Shown: one piece after another, positions 17,458 to 26,284 of the stretch
How positions within the stretch are numbered: position 1 is the stretch's first letter
Layout: each line of letters begins with the position of its first letter
Assembly: GCF_019457615.1 (NCBI RefSeq)
Contig: NZ_CP080414.1
Location: 1,486,501 to 1,550,500 of the forward strand
Origin: Shewanella zhangzhouensis
GTDB lineage: Bacteria > Pseudomonadota > Gammaproteobacteria > Enterobacterales > Shewanellaceae
Direction: 5' to 3'
Length of the DNA stretch: 64,000 bases
Translations under genes and position numbers: made by a program
Notes under the pieces: generated by a model
Database searches by the model: none
What the model saw: the letters and a program-made list of their open reading frames with translations, nothing else
What the model was told of the DNA's origin: nothing

Positions 17458-20304
17458 TTAGAAGCTGCCCCTGACACCGAAGGCAACCTGGGTACCGAAG
17501 CGCTCCAGGTAGTTCACCTGATCGGGGCGTTTGATATAGCCAGAGTAACGGTCGTTGCCGAGGTTGGAGGCTTCAACAAACACAGTCAGGTTTTCCAGCA
17601 GCGCATAGCTTAAGCTGGCATCCAGCTGGCCGTATGCGTTTATCCAGGCAGGACCGCCCCAGGCTTCTGGGTCAACCAGGAATTTGCTGCGCCAGTTGTA
17701 GGCAACACGACCCTGCAATCCGTACTTCTCGTAGTAGAGCACCGCGTTGTAGGAGTTTTCAGACATACCGGCGAAGGGCAGGTTCTGCTCTTTGCGGGCC
17801 GGGTCATCATATTCGCTGTCCACATAGGTGTAGTTCAGCTGCACGCCGAAACCATCCAGGGGTGAAGGCAGCCATTGTTCCAGTGACTGTTGCCAGGCCA
17901 CTTCGTATCCTGTGATCAGGGCGCCATACTCCCCTGACTCAGGCTGATTGACCATATACAGGTTGCCTTCTACCTCCATGGCGTTTTCATCGTTTTCGAT
18001 AAAGGATTGAATATCCTTCACAAACACGCCGGCCGCCAGTGAGCTGCTGTCACCGTAGTACCACTCCAGCGTCACATCGCCCTGATAGGCTTCTTCAGCA
18101 CTCACGCCGGGGTTACCACGGCTCAGGGTCGGCAATCCTTCCTTACGGTTGACGAAGTCGGGATTGGCCCAGGTACGCAGGGCGTACAGGGATGGGCGGC
18201 TCAGGGTTTGGGCGGCAGAGACACGCAGCAGCAAGTCGTCCTGCAGGTTCAGGCGGAAGTTCAGGCTCGGCAGCACGTTGCTGTAACTGCCTTCATGTCC
18301 CACCGGCAACACTGCGCGCCAGTCGTTGTTGCTGGGGTTGCCGGCGCTGTCGAGTACCACTTTGGACAGGTCATAGCCAAAACCGCTGGAGTCGACCTGG
18401 GTGTGGCTGGCACGCAGGCCCAGGTTCAGCATGTAAGGAAGTTCCCACAGCTCATCTTCCAGGGTGACCTGCACGAAGGCCGAGGTCACGGCTTCAGATA
18501 CCTCATAGCTGCCGGACTTGCTCTGGGTCGCGACTATACTGGCGTCGGCGGCCTCGGCATTGATGGAGCGGTAAAAGGCCAGCAGGGCATCATAGTCAAA
18601 GCTTGGCCAGGGGTCTGGCGATACGCTGTTTTCCCCGTCGAGGAAGTTATCGAAGTTGGCAGGTACAAACACGTTTTCCGGAATGCGGAACAGCTCAAAT
18701 TCGCCCTGGGTAAATACCTGGCCCGGGGCAAAGTCGTAACCGTCGCGGGTCAGATAAAAGCCGCCGCGGCTGAACTGACTGGGGTTACGGGAACCATAGG
18801 CGTTCTGGGTCTTGGACTGTTTGACATAGTTCACCCCAAAGTGAACCTTGCTCACCAGGCTGTCTTCGGGTTCATAGATGGCTTCGAGTTTAAGGTCATT
18901 AACCTTGTCTTTTACCCCGGTACCGCTGTTGTAGCTGTAGTGGGCACCGTAGGTTTGGTCAGAGGTCAGCGCCGGGCTTATCACCACATCCGGCAGGGTA
19001 TTGCCGGTGCTGTAGTCGATGCCGATACTGTCTACAAAGCCACGGGCCACGATGAAGCGGTTATCGCCCTTGTTTTTGTTTTCGGCCTGGGAATAGGCCG
19101 CATCTGCGTATACAGACCATTGGTCAGTGGGGTGCCACTCGGCATTCAGGCCCAGCTGCCAGGTGTCGGTCTGGCGCGGGGTTGAAATGTTCAGCAGCTC
19201 CACCATGGTGTTGTCACCGGTCTGCTTCATCTTGACCACCCGGCCCAAATCGTCGAACTCGGCGTCGGTAAACAGTGGCGTGCCCGGCGTCCAGGACTCG
19301 TCGTAGTTCACAAAACCAATCTGATAGCGGTTACCGTCGGTGTTGTAGCGGGAAAAGAGGCCATCCAGGCTCAGGGTCAGGTCATCGCTCGGGCGCCACT
19401 GCAGGGCAAGGGTAGAGCCGATGCGCTCACGGACGTCCTGGGCGTTGGCAAAGTACATGTAGCTGGGAATTTTGGAGGCGAAGATTTCGCCCTCATCTAT
19501 GGTGCCATTGTTGTTGGCATCCACGGGCACCCCGGCACTGTCCACGCCCCAGCCTTCGTCTTCATCGAAGAAACCGTCAGCGGAATAGGTGTCGGCCCTC
19601 AGGGTCTTTTTCGAATACACGGCAGAGAAGAGCGCGCCCAGGCTGCCGTCATCATTCTGATCGCCAATGATGAAAGAGGCGTGGGGATGGATGTCGCCGG
19701 TGCGTGACTCGTGGATCCCCTTGGCGGAGGCCTGCAGGGTAAAGCCATCCAGATCCAGCGGTTTACGGGTTTGAATGTCGACGATTGCGCCAATGCCACC
19801 TTCGGTGAGACGGGCTTCGGGCGACTTGTACACCGCCAGCACATTCACCAGCTCAGAGGCGATGGTATCAAAGTTAAAGTCACGGCCCGCATATTCTGAC
19901 GCCAGTTTACGGCCGTTGAGGGTAGTGACGTTATAACCGGCGCCCAGACCGCGCACCAGAATGTTTTGTCCTTCACCGCCGTTGCGGGTGATGGTGATCC
20001 CGGGAATACGCTGCAGGGCTTCGGCCAGGTTTTCATCGGGGAATTTGCCTATGTCATCGGCCACCACCAAATCCACCACGCTGGTGGCGTTTTGCTTGAG
20101 GTACATCGACTCCTTGATGCTGGAGCGGATACCGTAAACCGCAATACGCTCAACATCCTCTTCCTTGGCTTCTTCGGCTTGCTTGGCTTTTTCCTCGGTG
20201 TTTTTGGTTGTTTGTTCGGCTTCGGCCGCGCACACAGGTGTTATCCAGAGTGCGGTGCTGACCGCCAGCGCCAGAGTGGCGACTTGGGTACGTAAAGAAG
20301 ACAT
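17458..20304 (-). CDS. TonB-dependent outer-membrane receptor of the GalNAc utilisation regulon
   Basis: The 948-residue protein has a signal peptide ending near ITPVCAAEA, a Lys/Glu-rich spacer (about residues 28-50), a plug domain (VYGIRSSIKES, GKFPDENLAEALQRIPGITI, NILVRGLG) and a 22-strand-type barrel ending in phenylalanine (FGVRGSF). It should import GalNAc-containing glycans or oligosaccharides across the outer membrane, powered by TonB. That substrate is inferred from its position: it diverges from agaR across a region with six AgaR-like CTTTC sites, and Shewanella aga regulons are reported to include such a receptor. The Lys/Glu-rich spacer is unusual and may extend a TonB-contact region. 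Confidence 0.85.
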   Translation of the reverse strand: MSSLRTQVATLALAVSTALWITPVCAAEAEQTTKNTEEKAKQAEEAKEEDVERIAVYGIRSSIKESMYLKQNATSVVDLVVADDIGKFPDENLAEALQRIPGITITRNGGEGQNILVRGLGAGYNVTTLNGRKLASEYAGRDFNFDTIASELVNVLAVYKSPEARLTEGGIGAIVDIQTRKPLDLDGFTLQASAKGIHESRTGDIHPHASFIIGDQNDDGSLGALFSAVYSKKTLRADTYSADGFFDEDEGWGVDSAGVPVDANNNGTIDEGEIFASKIPSYMYFANAQDVRERIGSTLALQWRPSDDLTLSLDGLFSRYNTDGNRYQIGFVNYDESWTPGTPLFTDAEFDDLGRVVKMKQTGDNTMVELLNISTPRQTDTWQLGLNAEWHPTDQWSVYADAAYSQAENKNKGDNRFIVARGFVDSIGIDYSTGNTLPDVVISPALTSDQTYGAHYSYNSGTGVKDKVNDLKLEAIYEPEDSLVSKVHFGVNYVKQSKTQNAYGSRNPSQFSRGGFYLTRDGYDFAPGQVFTQGEFELFRIPENVFVPANFDNFLDGENSVSPDPWPSFDYDALLAFYRSINAEAADASIVATQSKSGSYEVSEAVTSAFVQVTLEDELWELPYMLNLGLRASHTQVDSSGFGYDLSKVVLDSAGNPSNNDWRAVLPVGHEGSYSNVLPSLNFRLNLQDDLLLRVSAAQTLSRPSLYALRTWANPDFVNRKEGLPTLSRGNPGVSAEEAYQGDVTLEWYYGDSSSLAAGVFVKDIQSFIENDENAMEVEGNLYMVNQPESGEYGALITGYEVAWQQSLEQWLPSPLDGFGVQLNYTYVDSEYDDPARKEQNLPFAGMSENSYNAVLYYEKYGLQGRVAYNWRSKFLVDPEAWGGPAWINAYGQLDASLSYALLENLTVFVEASNLGNDRYSGYIKRPDQVNYLERFGTQVAFGVRGSF

Positions 20305-20378
20305 GCTCTCCCCTCCATTCAGATGCTTTTGTGACTCGTTCTTATGGCTTATTCGAAAATAACAAAAGGCTTAATTGG

Positions 20379-20609
20379 CTTTCGAATGCTTACATATAAT
20401 GTTAAAAAAGTGTTTTGATCAACAAAAAAATGTGAAATAGCTTTTATTTTCTTTCGAATGGAGGCATATTGATTGATATCGAAAGCCGGCAAGGTCGCGA
20501 AAGTTAAACTTAAGTCGCTGAATTTCAATGGTTGATGGCATTAATAAGCCGCTTTGACTGATATCGAAACCTATTGAAAGTTTGTCCGCTGTGATACATT
20601 GAGGCTTTC
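20379..20609. promoter_or_regulatory. Divergent promoter/operator region with six CTTTC/GAAAG AgaR-type sites
   Basis: CTTTC occurs at 20379-20383, 20451-20455 and 20605-20609, and its complement GAAAG at 20481-20485, 20499-20503 and 20576-20580. CTTTC repeated in several arrangements is the reported AgaR-binding signature in proteobacterial aga regulons. Two of the sites extend to CTTTCGAATG. They lie in the 328-base region between the TonB receptor (minus) and agaR (plus), consistent with repression of both sides. Binding is inferred. Confidence 0.75.
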
Positions 20610-20632
20610 GAGCAAATGATGGGATAACCGAA

Positions 20633-21415
20633 ATGAACATTCTCAACACCATAGAGAGACAACAGGAAATCGTGCGCCTGACCCAACAGCAGGGAAAGGT
20701 GTCGGTGAGCGATCTGTCGGCACGCTTCGGGGTGTCAGAAGTCACCATTCGCAGCGACCTGGCAACCCTGGATCAGAAGCAGTTGCTGGTGCGCTCCCGC
20801 GGCGGCGCCATCGTTAATACCGAGCTCAGCCGCGAGTTGTCCCTCAAGGAAAAGGGCAGTTGCTACTCGGCACTGAAACGGGAGTTGGGCGCGGCAGCGG
20901 CAAGTCTGGTGCAAAACGGTGACAGGTTGCTCCTGGACTCGGGCACCACCACAGAGCAGGTCGCCCATCATCTGATGCAGCACGATGACCTTATCGTGAT
21001 GACCAATGGGCTGAACATTGCCTCTGTGCTGTCCAAGTCCGAGTCGGTGGACGTGATGCTTACCGGCGGTCTGCTGCGTAAAAAATCCATGTCCTTTTAT
21101 GGCAGCGCTGCCGAGAAGAGCCTGGGTGACTACAACTTCAACAAACTTATTCTCGGTGTGGACGGTTTCGACTTGAAGGCCGGACTGACCACCCATTTTG
21201 AGAAAGAAGCCTGTCTGAACCGGATGATGGTGGACATTGCCACCGAGGTCATAGTGGTGACCGACTCATCCAAGTTTGATCAGCAGGCCTTTCACGTGAT
21301 CTGCCCGTTGCTTCGCATACACAGGCTGGTCACAGACACAGGCATTCCTGAGCGTTACGCCCAGGCACTCGAAAAACAAGGGGTGCAATTGCACCTGGTA
21401 GAACGCACTCAATAG
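20633..21415 (+). CDS. agaR: AgaR: DeoR-family repressor of GalNAc utilisation
   Basis: This 260-residue regulator has an N-terminal DeoR winged helix (RQQEIVRLTQQQGKVSVSDL, FGVSEVTIRSDLATLDQK) and a C-terminal DeoRC sugar-phosphate sensor domain with the DSGTTTEQVA and GGLLRKKSMSFYG motifs. It likely represses the aga genes and the divergent TonB receptor until an amino-sugar phosphate binds. The assignment rests on its place at the head of the aga operon and the CTTTC sites upstream, as described for Shewanella and E. coli AgaR. The GH109 gene follows after 18 bases. Confidence 0.88.
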   Translation: MNILNTIERQQEIVRLTQQQGKVSVSDLSARFGVSEVTIRSDLATLDQKQLLVRSRGGAIVNTELSRELSLKEKGSCYSALKRELGAAAASLVQNGDRLLLDSGTTTEQVAHHLMQHDDLIVMTNGLNIASVLSKSESVDVMLTGGLLRKKSMSFYGSAAEKSLGDYNFNKLILGVDGFDLKAGLTTHFEKEACLNRMMVDIATEVIVVTDSSKFDQQAFHVICPLLRIHRLVTDTGIPERYAQALEKQGVQLHLVERTQ

Positions 21416-21433
21416 CGATTTAAGGGGAGAACA

Positions 21434-22801
21434 ATGGCGGGAATCGATCGTCGTGGATTTTTGAAGGCCTCTATGGCATCTGTGGCTGCAGCGGCGCTGG
21501 CGGGTTGTGCCAATCAGCAGGGCGGCAGCGTAACACCCAAGGCAGCGGGCAAGTCCGTGATGGGCCTGGTGGTGCCAAAGATGGCCGAAGTGAGAGTGGG
21601 CCTCATAGGTGTGGGTGAGCGTGGTGTGGGTTTTATCCATCACTTCAATAACATCGAAGGCGCGCGCATTACCGCCATCTGCGATACGGATCCCCTGGTT
21701 ATCTCCCGTGCCCAAAAAATCATGGCCGATTATGGCCGTGGTCAGCCTGCCTATTACAGCAAGGGGCAAGAGGCCTATCTTGATCTGGTGGCCCGCGAAG
21801 ATGTGGACATAGTGGTCATTGCCACGCCCTGGGCGCTGCATCACCCCATGGCCAAAGCCGCCATGCTGGCCGGTAAGCACGCCTTTGTGGAAGTCCCCAT
21901 GGGCATGACCATCGAAGAGCTGTGGGATCTGGTGGACACCGCCGAGCTGACCCAACGCAACTGCATGATGATGGAAAACGTCTGCTACGGCCGCGACGAA
22001 CTGATGGTGCTGAATATGGTGCGCCAGGGCCTCTTCGGTGAGCTGCTCCACGGTGAGGCGGCGTACATCCATGAACTTCGCTGGCAGATGAAAGAGCTGG
22101 ACCGCAAGACCGGCTCCTGGCGTACCGGCTACCACGCCCAAATCAATGGTAACCTGTATCCCACCCACGGCCTTGGCCCGGTTGCCCAGTACATGAACAT
22201 CAACCGTGGCGATCGCTTCGACTACCTCTCGTCCATGAGCTCTCCGGCCCTTGGCCGCGCAGCCTATGCCCAGCGCGAGTTTCCAAAAGATCACCAGCGC
22301 AATCAGCTCAACTACATTTGCGGCGACATGAACACCAGCCTTATCAAAACCATTAAGGGCCGGACCATCATGGTGCAGCACGATACCACCACGCCGCGCC
22401 CCTACAGCCGCCATAACCTGATCCAGGGCACCAATGGCGTCTTTGCCGGATTCCCCAACCGTATCGCCCTGGAAAACAATGGCCGCGGCAGTTTCCACGA
22501 GTGGGATCAGGACATGGAACACTGGTACGGCAAATACGATCACCCACTGTGGACCCGTATGGGCCGCGAAGCCGAGCAGAACGGCGGCCATGGTGGCATG
22601 GACTTCCTGATGTGCTGGCGCATGATTTATTGCCTGCGTAATGGCGAGCCATTGGATCAGGACGTATACGATGGTGCGGCCTGGTCGGCGGTGCAGCCTC
22701 TGTCTGCCGAGTCGGTGGCTGACCGCGGTAATTCCCGCGACTTCCCCGACTTTACCCGTGGCGTATGGCAGAGTGCCAAGCCTCTGGGCATCGTGGGGTA
22801 A
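21434..22801 (+). CDS. GH109 family NAD-dependent alpha-N-acetylgalactosaminidase, Tat-exported lipoprotein
   Basis: The 455-residue protein has a twin-arginine signal (RRGFLKASM, R6-R7) ending in a lipobox LAGC with Cys25, so it is probably folded and NAD-loaded in the cytosol, then exported and lipidated. The Rossmann motif RVGLIGVGERGVG starts near residue 56; the GNLYPTHGLGPVAQYMNIN segment is characteristic of GH109. GH109 enzymes remove alpha-linked GalNAc (blood-group A and mucin-type) by a redox mechanism. Lying between agaR and agaZ, it should release GalNAc for the pathway. The ribosome-binding site is GGGGAGA. Confidence is high for the family and moderate for substrate. Confidence 0.88.
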   Translation: MAGIDRRGFLKASMASVAAAALAGCANQQGGSVTPKAAGKSVMGLVVPKMAEVRVGLIGVGERGVGFIHHFNNIEGARITAICDTDPLVISRAQKIMADYGRGQPAYYSKGQEAYLDLVAREDVDIVVIATPWALHHPMAKAAMLAGKHAFVEVPMGMTIEELWDLVDTAELTQRNCMMMENVCYGRDELMVLNMVRQGLFGELLHGEAAYIHELRWQMKELDRKTGSWRTGYHAQINGNLYPTHGLGPVAQYMNINRGDRFDYLSSMSSPALGRAAYAQREFPKDHQRNQLNYICGDMNTSLIKTIKGRTIMVQHDTTTPRPYSRHNLIQGTNGVFAGFPNRIALENNGRGSFHEWDQDMEHWYGKYDHPLWTRMGREAEQNGGHGGMDFLMCWRMIYCLRNGEPLDQDVYDGAAWSAVQPLSAESVADRGNSRDFPDFTRGVWQSAKPLGIVG

Positions 22802-22805
22802 GCAG

Positions 22806-24074
22806 ATGTCGGTACTCAAATCCATTATTGAGGCCAACAAGCGTGGCGAGCAGCGGGGCATCTTTGCCGTCTGCTCGGCACAGCCGCTGGTCCTGCGAGC
22901 CGCGCTGCGCCACGGCGTAGCGACGGGCTCTCCCGTGCTGATTGAGGCCACGGCCAATCAGGTTAACCAATTTGGCGGATACACCGGCATGGTGCCTGCC
23001 GACTTTATCCGCTTTGTCGAATCCCTTGCCGAGGCCGAAGGCCTGCCCCGTGAACGCCTGCTCTTTGGCGGCGACCATTTGGGCCCCGTGGCCTGGAAAC
23101 ATCTGCCTGCCGATGAGGCCATGGATAATGCCGAGGCCATGGTACGTGCCTTTGTTAAAGCGGGTTTTGAAAAAATCCACCTCGATGCCAGCATGGGCTG
23201 TCAGGGTGAAGCAGAGCCTCTGGGCGACAGCCTGATTGCCGCGCGGGCTGCCCGCCTTTGCAAGGCGGCGGAGGAGGCGGCCTGCGGGCGGCCACTTTGC
23301 TACGTGATTGGCACCGAAGTGCCTCCCCCCGGCGGTGTTGCCAGCCTGCATGCGCTGGAAGTCACCCCGGTGCCGGCCATCGAGCAAACCGTTGCGGCCC
23401 ACAGAATGGCGTTTGACGCCGCCGGGCTCAGTGATGAGGTATGGCAGCGGGTGATTGCCCTTGTGGTTCAGCCCGGGGTGGAATTCGGACACAGTGACAT
23501 ACATCAGTACAACAGCAGCTTGCTGGATGCACAGCGCCGTTTTATCCGCCGCCAGCCCGGCTTGGTGTACGAGGCGCATTCCACCGATTACCAATTGCCG
23601 GAACACTATAAGTCGCTGGTGGCGGACCATTTCGCCATTCTCAAGGTCGGGCCTGAGCTGACCTTCGCCCTGCGCGAAGCGCTGTTTGCCCTTGACCATA
23701 TCGAGGCGTTATTGGTGCCCCAGGCGAAGCGCGCGGGACTCAGAGCCCTGTGCGAAGACAAGATGCAGGCGGACCCCAAATTCTGGCAGCACTTTTACAC
23801 AGATCCGCTGGCGCGGGACTGGCAACTGGGATTCAGCTACAGCGACCGTATTCGCTATTACTGGCCGGAATTGTCTCAGGCCATAGATACTCTGCTGTTT
23901 AATCTCAAAGACCCCATCCCTTTGCCACTCATCAGCCAATACCTGCCGTTGCAATACTCCAAAGTATTGCGTCAGGCCCTGCCGGCGACGGCCCTGTCGC
24001 TGGTGCTCGACCATATCAGTCTGGTGCTTGAACGCTACGAAGACGCCTGCCAGTTGAGCGCAATTAAAGGATAA
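22806..24074 (+). CDS. agaZ: AgaZ: GatZ/KbaZ-like protein acting on tagatose 6-phosphate or tagatose 1,6-bisphosphate
   Basis: The 422-residue protein belongs to the GatZ/KbaZ family. Characteristic stretches are LLFGGDHLGPVAW, KIHLDASMGCQGE and the VQPGVEFGHSDIHQYN segment. In E. coli the family member is annotated as a subunit of tagatose-1,6-bisphosphate aldolase that works with KbaY/AgaY. No AgaY and no tagatose-6-phosphate kinase are in this cluster, and a homologue in Agrobacterium has been reported as a tagatose-6-phosphate 4-epimerase, so that activity is possible here. The ATG at 22806 is 4 bases after the GH109 stop. It is certainly in the aga operon; the exact reaction is open. Confidence 0.85.
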   Translation: MSVLKSIIEANKRGEQRGIFAVCSAQPLVLRAALRHGVATGSPVLIEATANQVNQFGGYTGMVPADFIRFVESLAEAEGLPRERLLFGGDHLGPVAWKHLPADEAMDNAEAMVRAFVKAGFEKIHLDASMGCQGEAEPLGDSLIAARAARLCKAAEEAACGRPLCYVIGTEVPPPGGVASLHALEVTPVPAIEQTVAAHRMAFDAAGLSDEVWQRVIALVVQPGVEFGHSDIHQYNSSLLDAQRRFIRRQPGLVYEAHSTDYQLPEHYKSLVADHFAILKVGPELTFALREALFALDHIEALLVPQAKRAGLRALCEDKMQADPKFWQHFYTDPLARDWQLGFSYSDRIRYYWPELSQAIDTLLFNLKDPIPLPLISQYLPLQYSKVLRQALPATALSLVLDHISLVLERYEDACQLSAIKG

Positions 24075-24079
24075 TATTT

Positions 24080-25273
24080 ATGCAAGTCAACGACCTATCA
24101 AAGACCAAGATCTGTCTGGAATTCGGTGAAGACGCGCTGCGTCAGCCACCGAAGGGCAGTCACTGGACGGCAGAGGAAATTTGTCAGCAGCCCGGACTGT
24201 GGCGGCAAATGGCGGAGCAGTTTGTGCAGGAGAAGGACAGATTACACGACTTCGCCGCGCCCTTACTGGCCCTGCCTGACTTGCGGGTTATCCTCACTGG
24301 TGCGGGGACGTCGGCGTATATCGGCGAGGCGCTGGCGCCCTTTCTGGCGACCCAGATGCCGCTGGTGGGGCAAACGGTGGAGGCCATTGCCACCACGGAC
24401 CTGGTGTCACATCCGCATCTCTACCTGCATCCGGCAAGGCCGACACTGGTGATTTCTTTCGGCCGCTCCGGCAGCAGTCCCGAATCCATGGCCGCCATCG
24501 AACTGTGCGATGCTCTCTTGCCCCAGTGTTACCACCTGCTGCTGACCTGTAATCCACAGGGCAGCATGGCAAGGTACGGTGAGCAAAAGGCCGACCGTGC
24601 CTGCCTGTGGCTGATGCCGGAAGGCAGCCATGACAGAAGCTTTGCCATGACCAGCAGCTTTACTTGCATGTACCTGGGCGTGCTTCTTCTGTTTGCTGGC
24701 AATTACAGTGCCCTGGCGAGGGCGATTACCCTGGCAGAGCGCCTGCTCAGCGACAGGGTGGATGAGATTGCCCGGCTTGCCGCATCACCGCTATCCCGGG
24801 CGGTATTTTTGGGCGGTGGCGCCCTGCAGGGCATCGCCCGGGAAGCCGCGCTCAAGTTACTGGAACTCAGTGCCGGCGCCGTGATGGGGGTACATGAGAG
24901 TCCCCTTGGCTTCCGCCATGGCCCAAAGTCCCTTATCGATAGGGATTCTTTAGTGGTGGTACTTTGCTCATCCGAGCCCTATGCCCGCGCCTATGATTTG
25001 GACATGGCTGCCGAGCTTGAGCGGGATGGCGCGGCCAGTGCCGTGGTACGTCTTTGCGAAGAAAATATCGGTGCAGATGGTCAGACCTTACTCGAGGATG
25101 TCTGGCTTACCTTCCCCTATATCCTGTATTGTCAACTTTTTGCTTACTTCAAGGCCCTCAATCTTGGGATCAGTGCCGACAACCCTTGCCCCGGTGGCCA
25201 GGTGAATCGCGTGGTCCAGGGGGTCCAAATCCATCCCCTCAACCAATACCGGTTGCCGGGAGTCGGGGTATAA
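24080..25273 (+). CDS. agaS: AgaS: galactosamine-6-phosphate deaminase/isomerase (SIS domains)
   Basis: AgaS converts galactosamine 6-phosphate to tagatose 6-phosphate and ammonia. The 397-residue protein has two SIS domains like the isomerase half of GlmS. The first shows GAGTSAYIGEAL and SFGRSGSSPESM; the second shows GGGALQGIAREAALKLLELSAG and the HGPKSLID loop. AgaS, rather than the NagB-like AgaI, was shown to be the main GalN-6-P deaminase in E. coli, and the Shewanella version was confirmed in vitro. It starts 5 bases after agaZ and is followed 3 bases later by agaK. Confidence 0.92.
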   Translation: MQVNDLSKTKICLEFGEDALRQPPKGSHWTAEEICQQPGLWRQMAEQFVQEKDRLHDFAAPLLALPDLRVILTGAGTSAYIGEALAPFLATQMPLVGQTVEAIATTDLVSHPHLYLHPARPTLVISFGRSGSSPESMAAIELCDALLPQCYHLLLTCNPQGSMARYGEQKADRACLWLMPEGSHDRSFAMTSSFTCMYLGVLLLFAGNYSALARAITLAERLLSDRVDEIARLAASPLSRAVFLGGGALQGIAREAALKLLELSAGAVMGVHESPLGFRHGPKSLIDRDSLVVVLCSSEPYARAYDLDMAAELERDGAASAVVRLCEENIGADGQTLLEDVWLTFPYILYCQLFAYFKALNLGISADNPCPGGQVNRVVQGVQIHPLNQYRLPGVGV

Positions 25274-25276
25274 CGG

Positions 25277-26284
25277 ATGCATTACGGACTGGATATCGGC
25301 GGCACCAAGATTGCGCTCGCCTTATTTGATGACAGCATGGCCTGTGTGAAGCGCTGGCAAATTCCGACCCCCGTGGCCGATTATGGTCAGTTTCTGGATG
25401 AGGTCTGTGCCCAGGTTGAGCGCGCCGATGAACTGGCGCAGCAGCACCTGGGTGCTGCAGTGCAGCCTGCCACGGTTTCCAAGGGCTCTGTGGGCATTGC
25501 GCTTCCCGGGGTTATTCTCAGCGACGGTACGGTACTCTCAAGCAATGTACCTTGCCTCAATGGCCGCATGGTGGCCAATGAGCTCACGGCGCGGCTCGGC
25601 AGACCGGTTGCGCTTGGGAATGATTGCCGCTGCTTTGCCCTGTCGGAAGTCATGCTTGGTGCCGGTGTGGGCTTTGAGCGAGTGCTTGGGGTTATCCTCG
25701 GCACAGGCCTTGGCGGCGGCGTCTGTATCAGTAAGAAACTGATTTTAGGCGCCCATTGTCTGGCCGGCGAGTTTGGCCATATTGGTCTGCCGGCCTCTGT
25801 CATCATCAAACATCAACTGCCGCTGTTCGAATGTGGCTGCGGCTTAACCGGCTGCGCCGAGACCTATGTCTCGGGCACCGGCCTTGGGCGCCTGTACCAG
25901 CATTTTGGCGGCACTGCCGATACCTATACCTGGCTTGCGGACTACCGCGCGGGCAAGGCTGCGGCCATCAGCACCTTTGAAGCCTATATGGATGCCCTCG
26001 GCAGCGTGCTTGCGGGGCAAATTCTCAGCCTGGATCCGGACTGCCTGGTGTTCGGTGGTGGTATTTCCGAGGTCAATGAAATCATCGCGGCGCTGCCCGA
26101 TGCAACCGCAAGGCACCTCTTTGCCAGTGCCAAATTGCCGCAGTTCCGTGTCGCGGAATTTGGCGCAGCCAGTGGGGTGCGCGGCGCGGCGCTGCTGGGT
26201 AAGGCCCTCAGCGAAGATTGCCTTGCCGACACGAGCGGCATAGCGACGGCTGCCGATGACATTCAAAGGAGGCACCATGGCTGA
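25277..26284 (+). CDS. agaK: AgaK: N-acetylgalactosamine kinase (ROK family)
   Basis: AgaK phosphorylates cytosolic GalNAc to GalNAc-6-phosphate with ATP, replacing the PTS step of enterobacteria. The 335-residue protein has the ROK phosphate motif DIGGTKIAL (from Asp6), the GNDCRCFALSE catalytic Asp segment, and the ROK zinc site ECGCGLTGCAE (Cys186, Cys188, Cys193). A kinase here fits the non-phosphorylating MFS permease at the end of the operon. Its stop overlaps the following gene by 8 bases. The family resembles NagK; GalNAc specificity is inferred from operon context and the reported Shewanella AgaK. Confidence 0.92.
   Translation: MHYGLDIGGTKIALALFDDSMACVKRWQIPTPVADYGQFLDEVCAQVERADELAQQHLGAAVQPATVSKGSVGIALPGVILSDGTVLSSNVPCLNGRMVANELTARLGRPVALGNDCRCFALSEVMLGAGVGFERVLGVILGTGLGGGVCISKKLILGAHCLAGEFGHIGLPASVIIKHQLPLFECGCGLTGCAETYVSGTGLGRLYQHFGGTADTYTWLADYRAGKAAAISTFEAYMDALGSVLAGQILSLDPDCLVFGGGISEVNEIIAALPDATARHLFASAKLPQFRVAEFGAASGVRGAALLGKALSEDCLADTSGIATAADDIQRRHHG

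Noticed and set aside
18208..19185. A 325-codon open frame on the plus strand inside the TonB receptor gene
   Set aside because: Antisense to a clear TonB receptor; composition is Gly/Val-rich shadow sequence and no start signal is seen.
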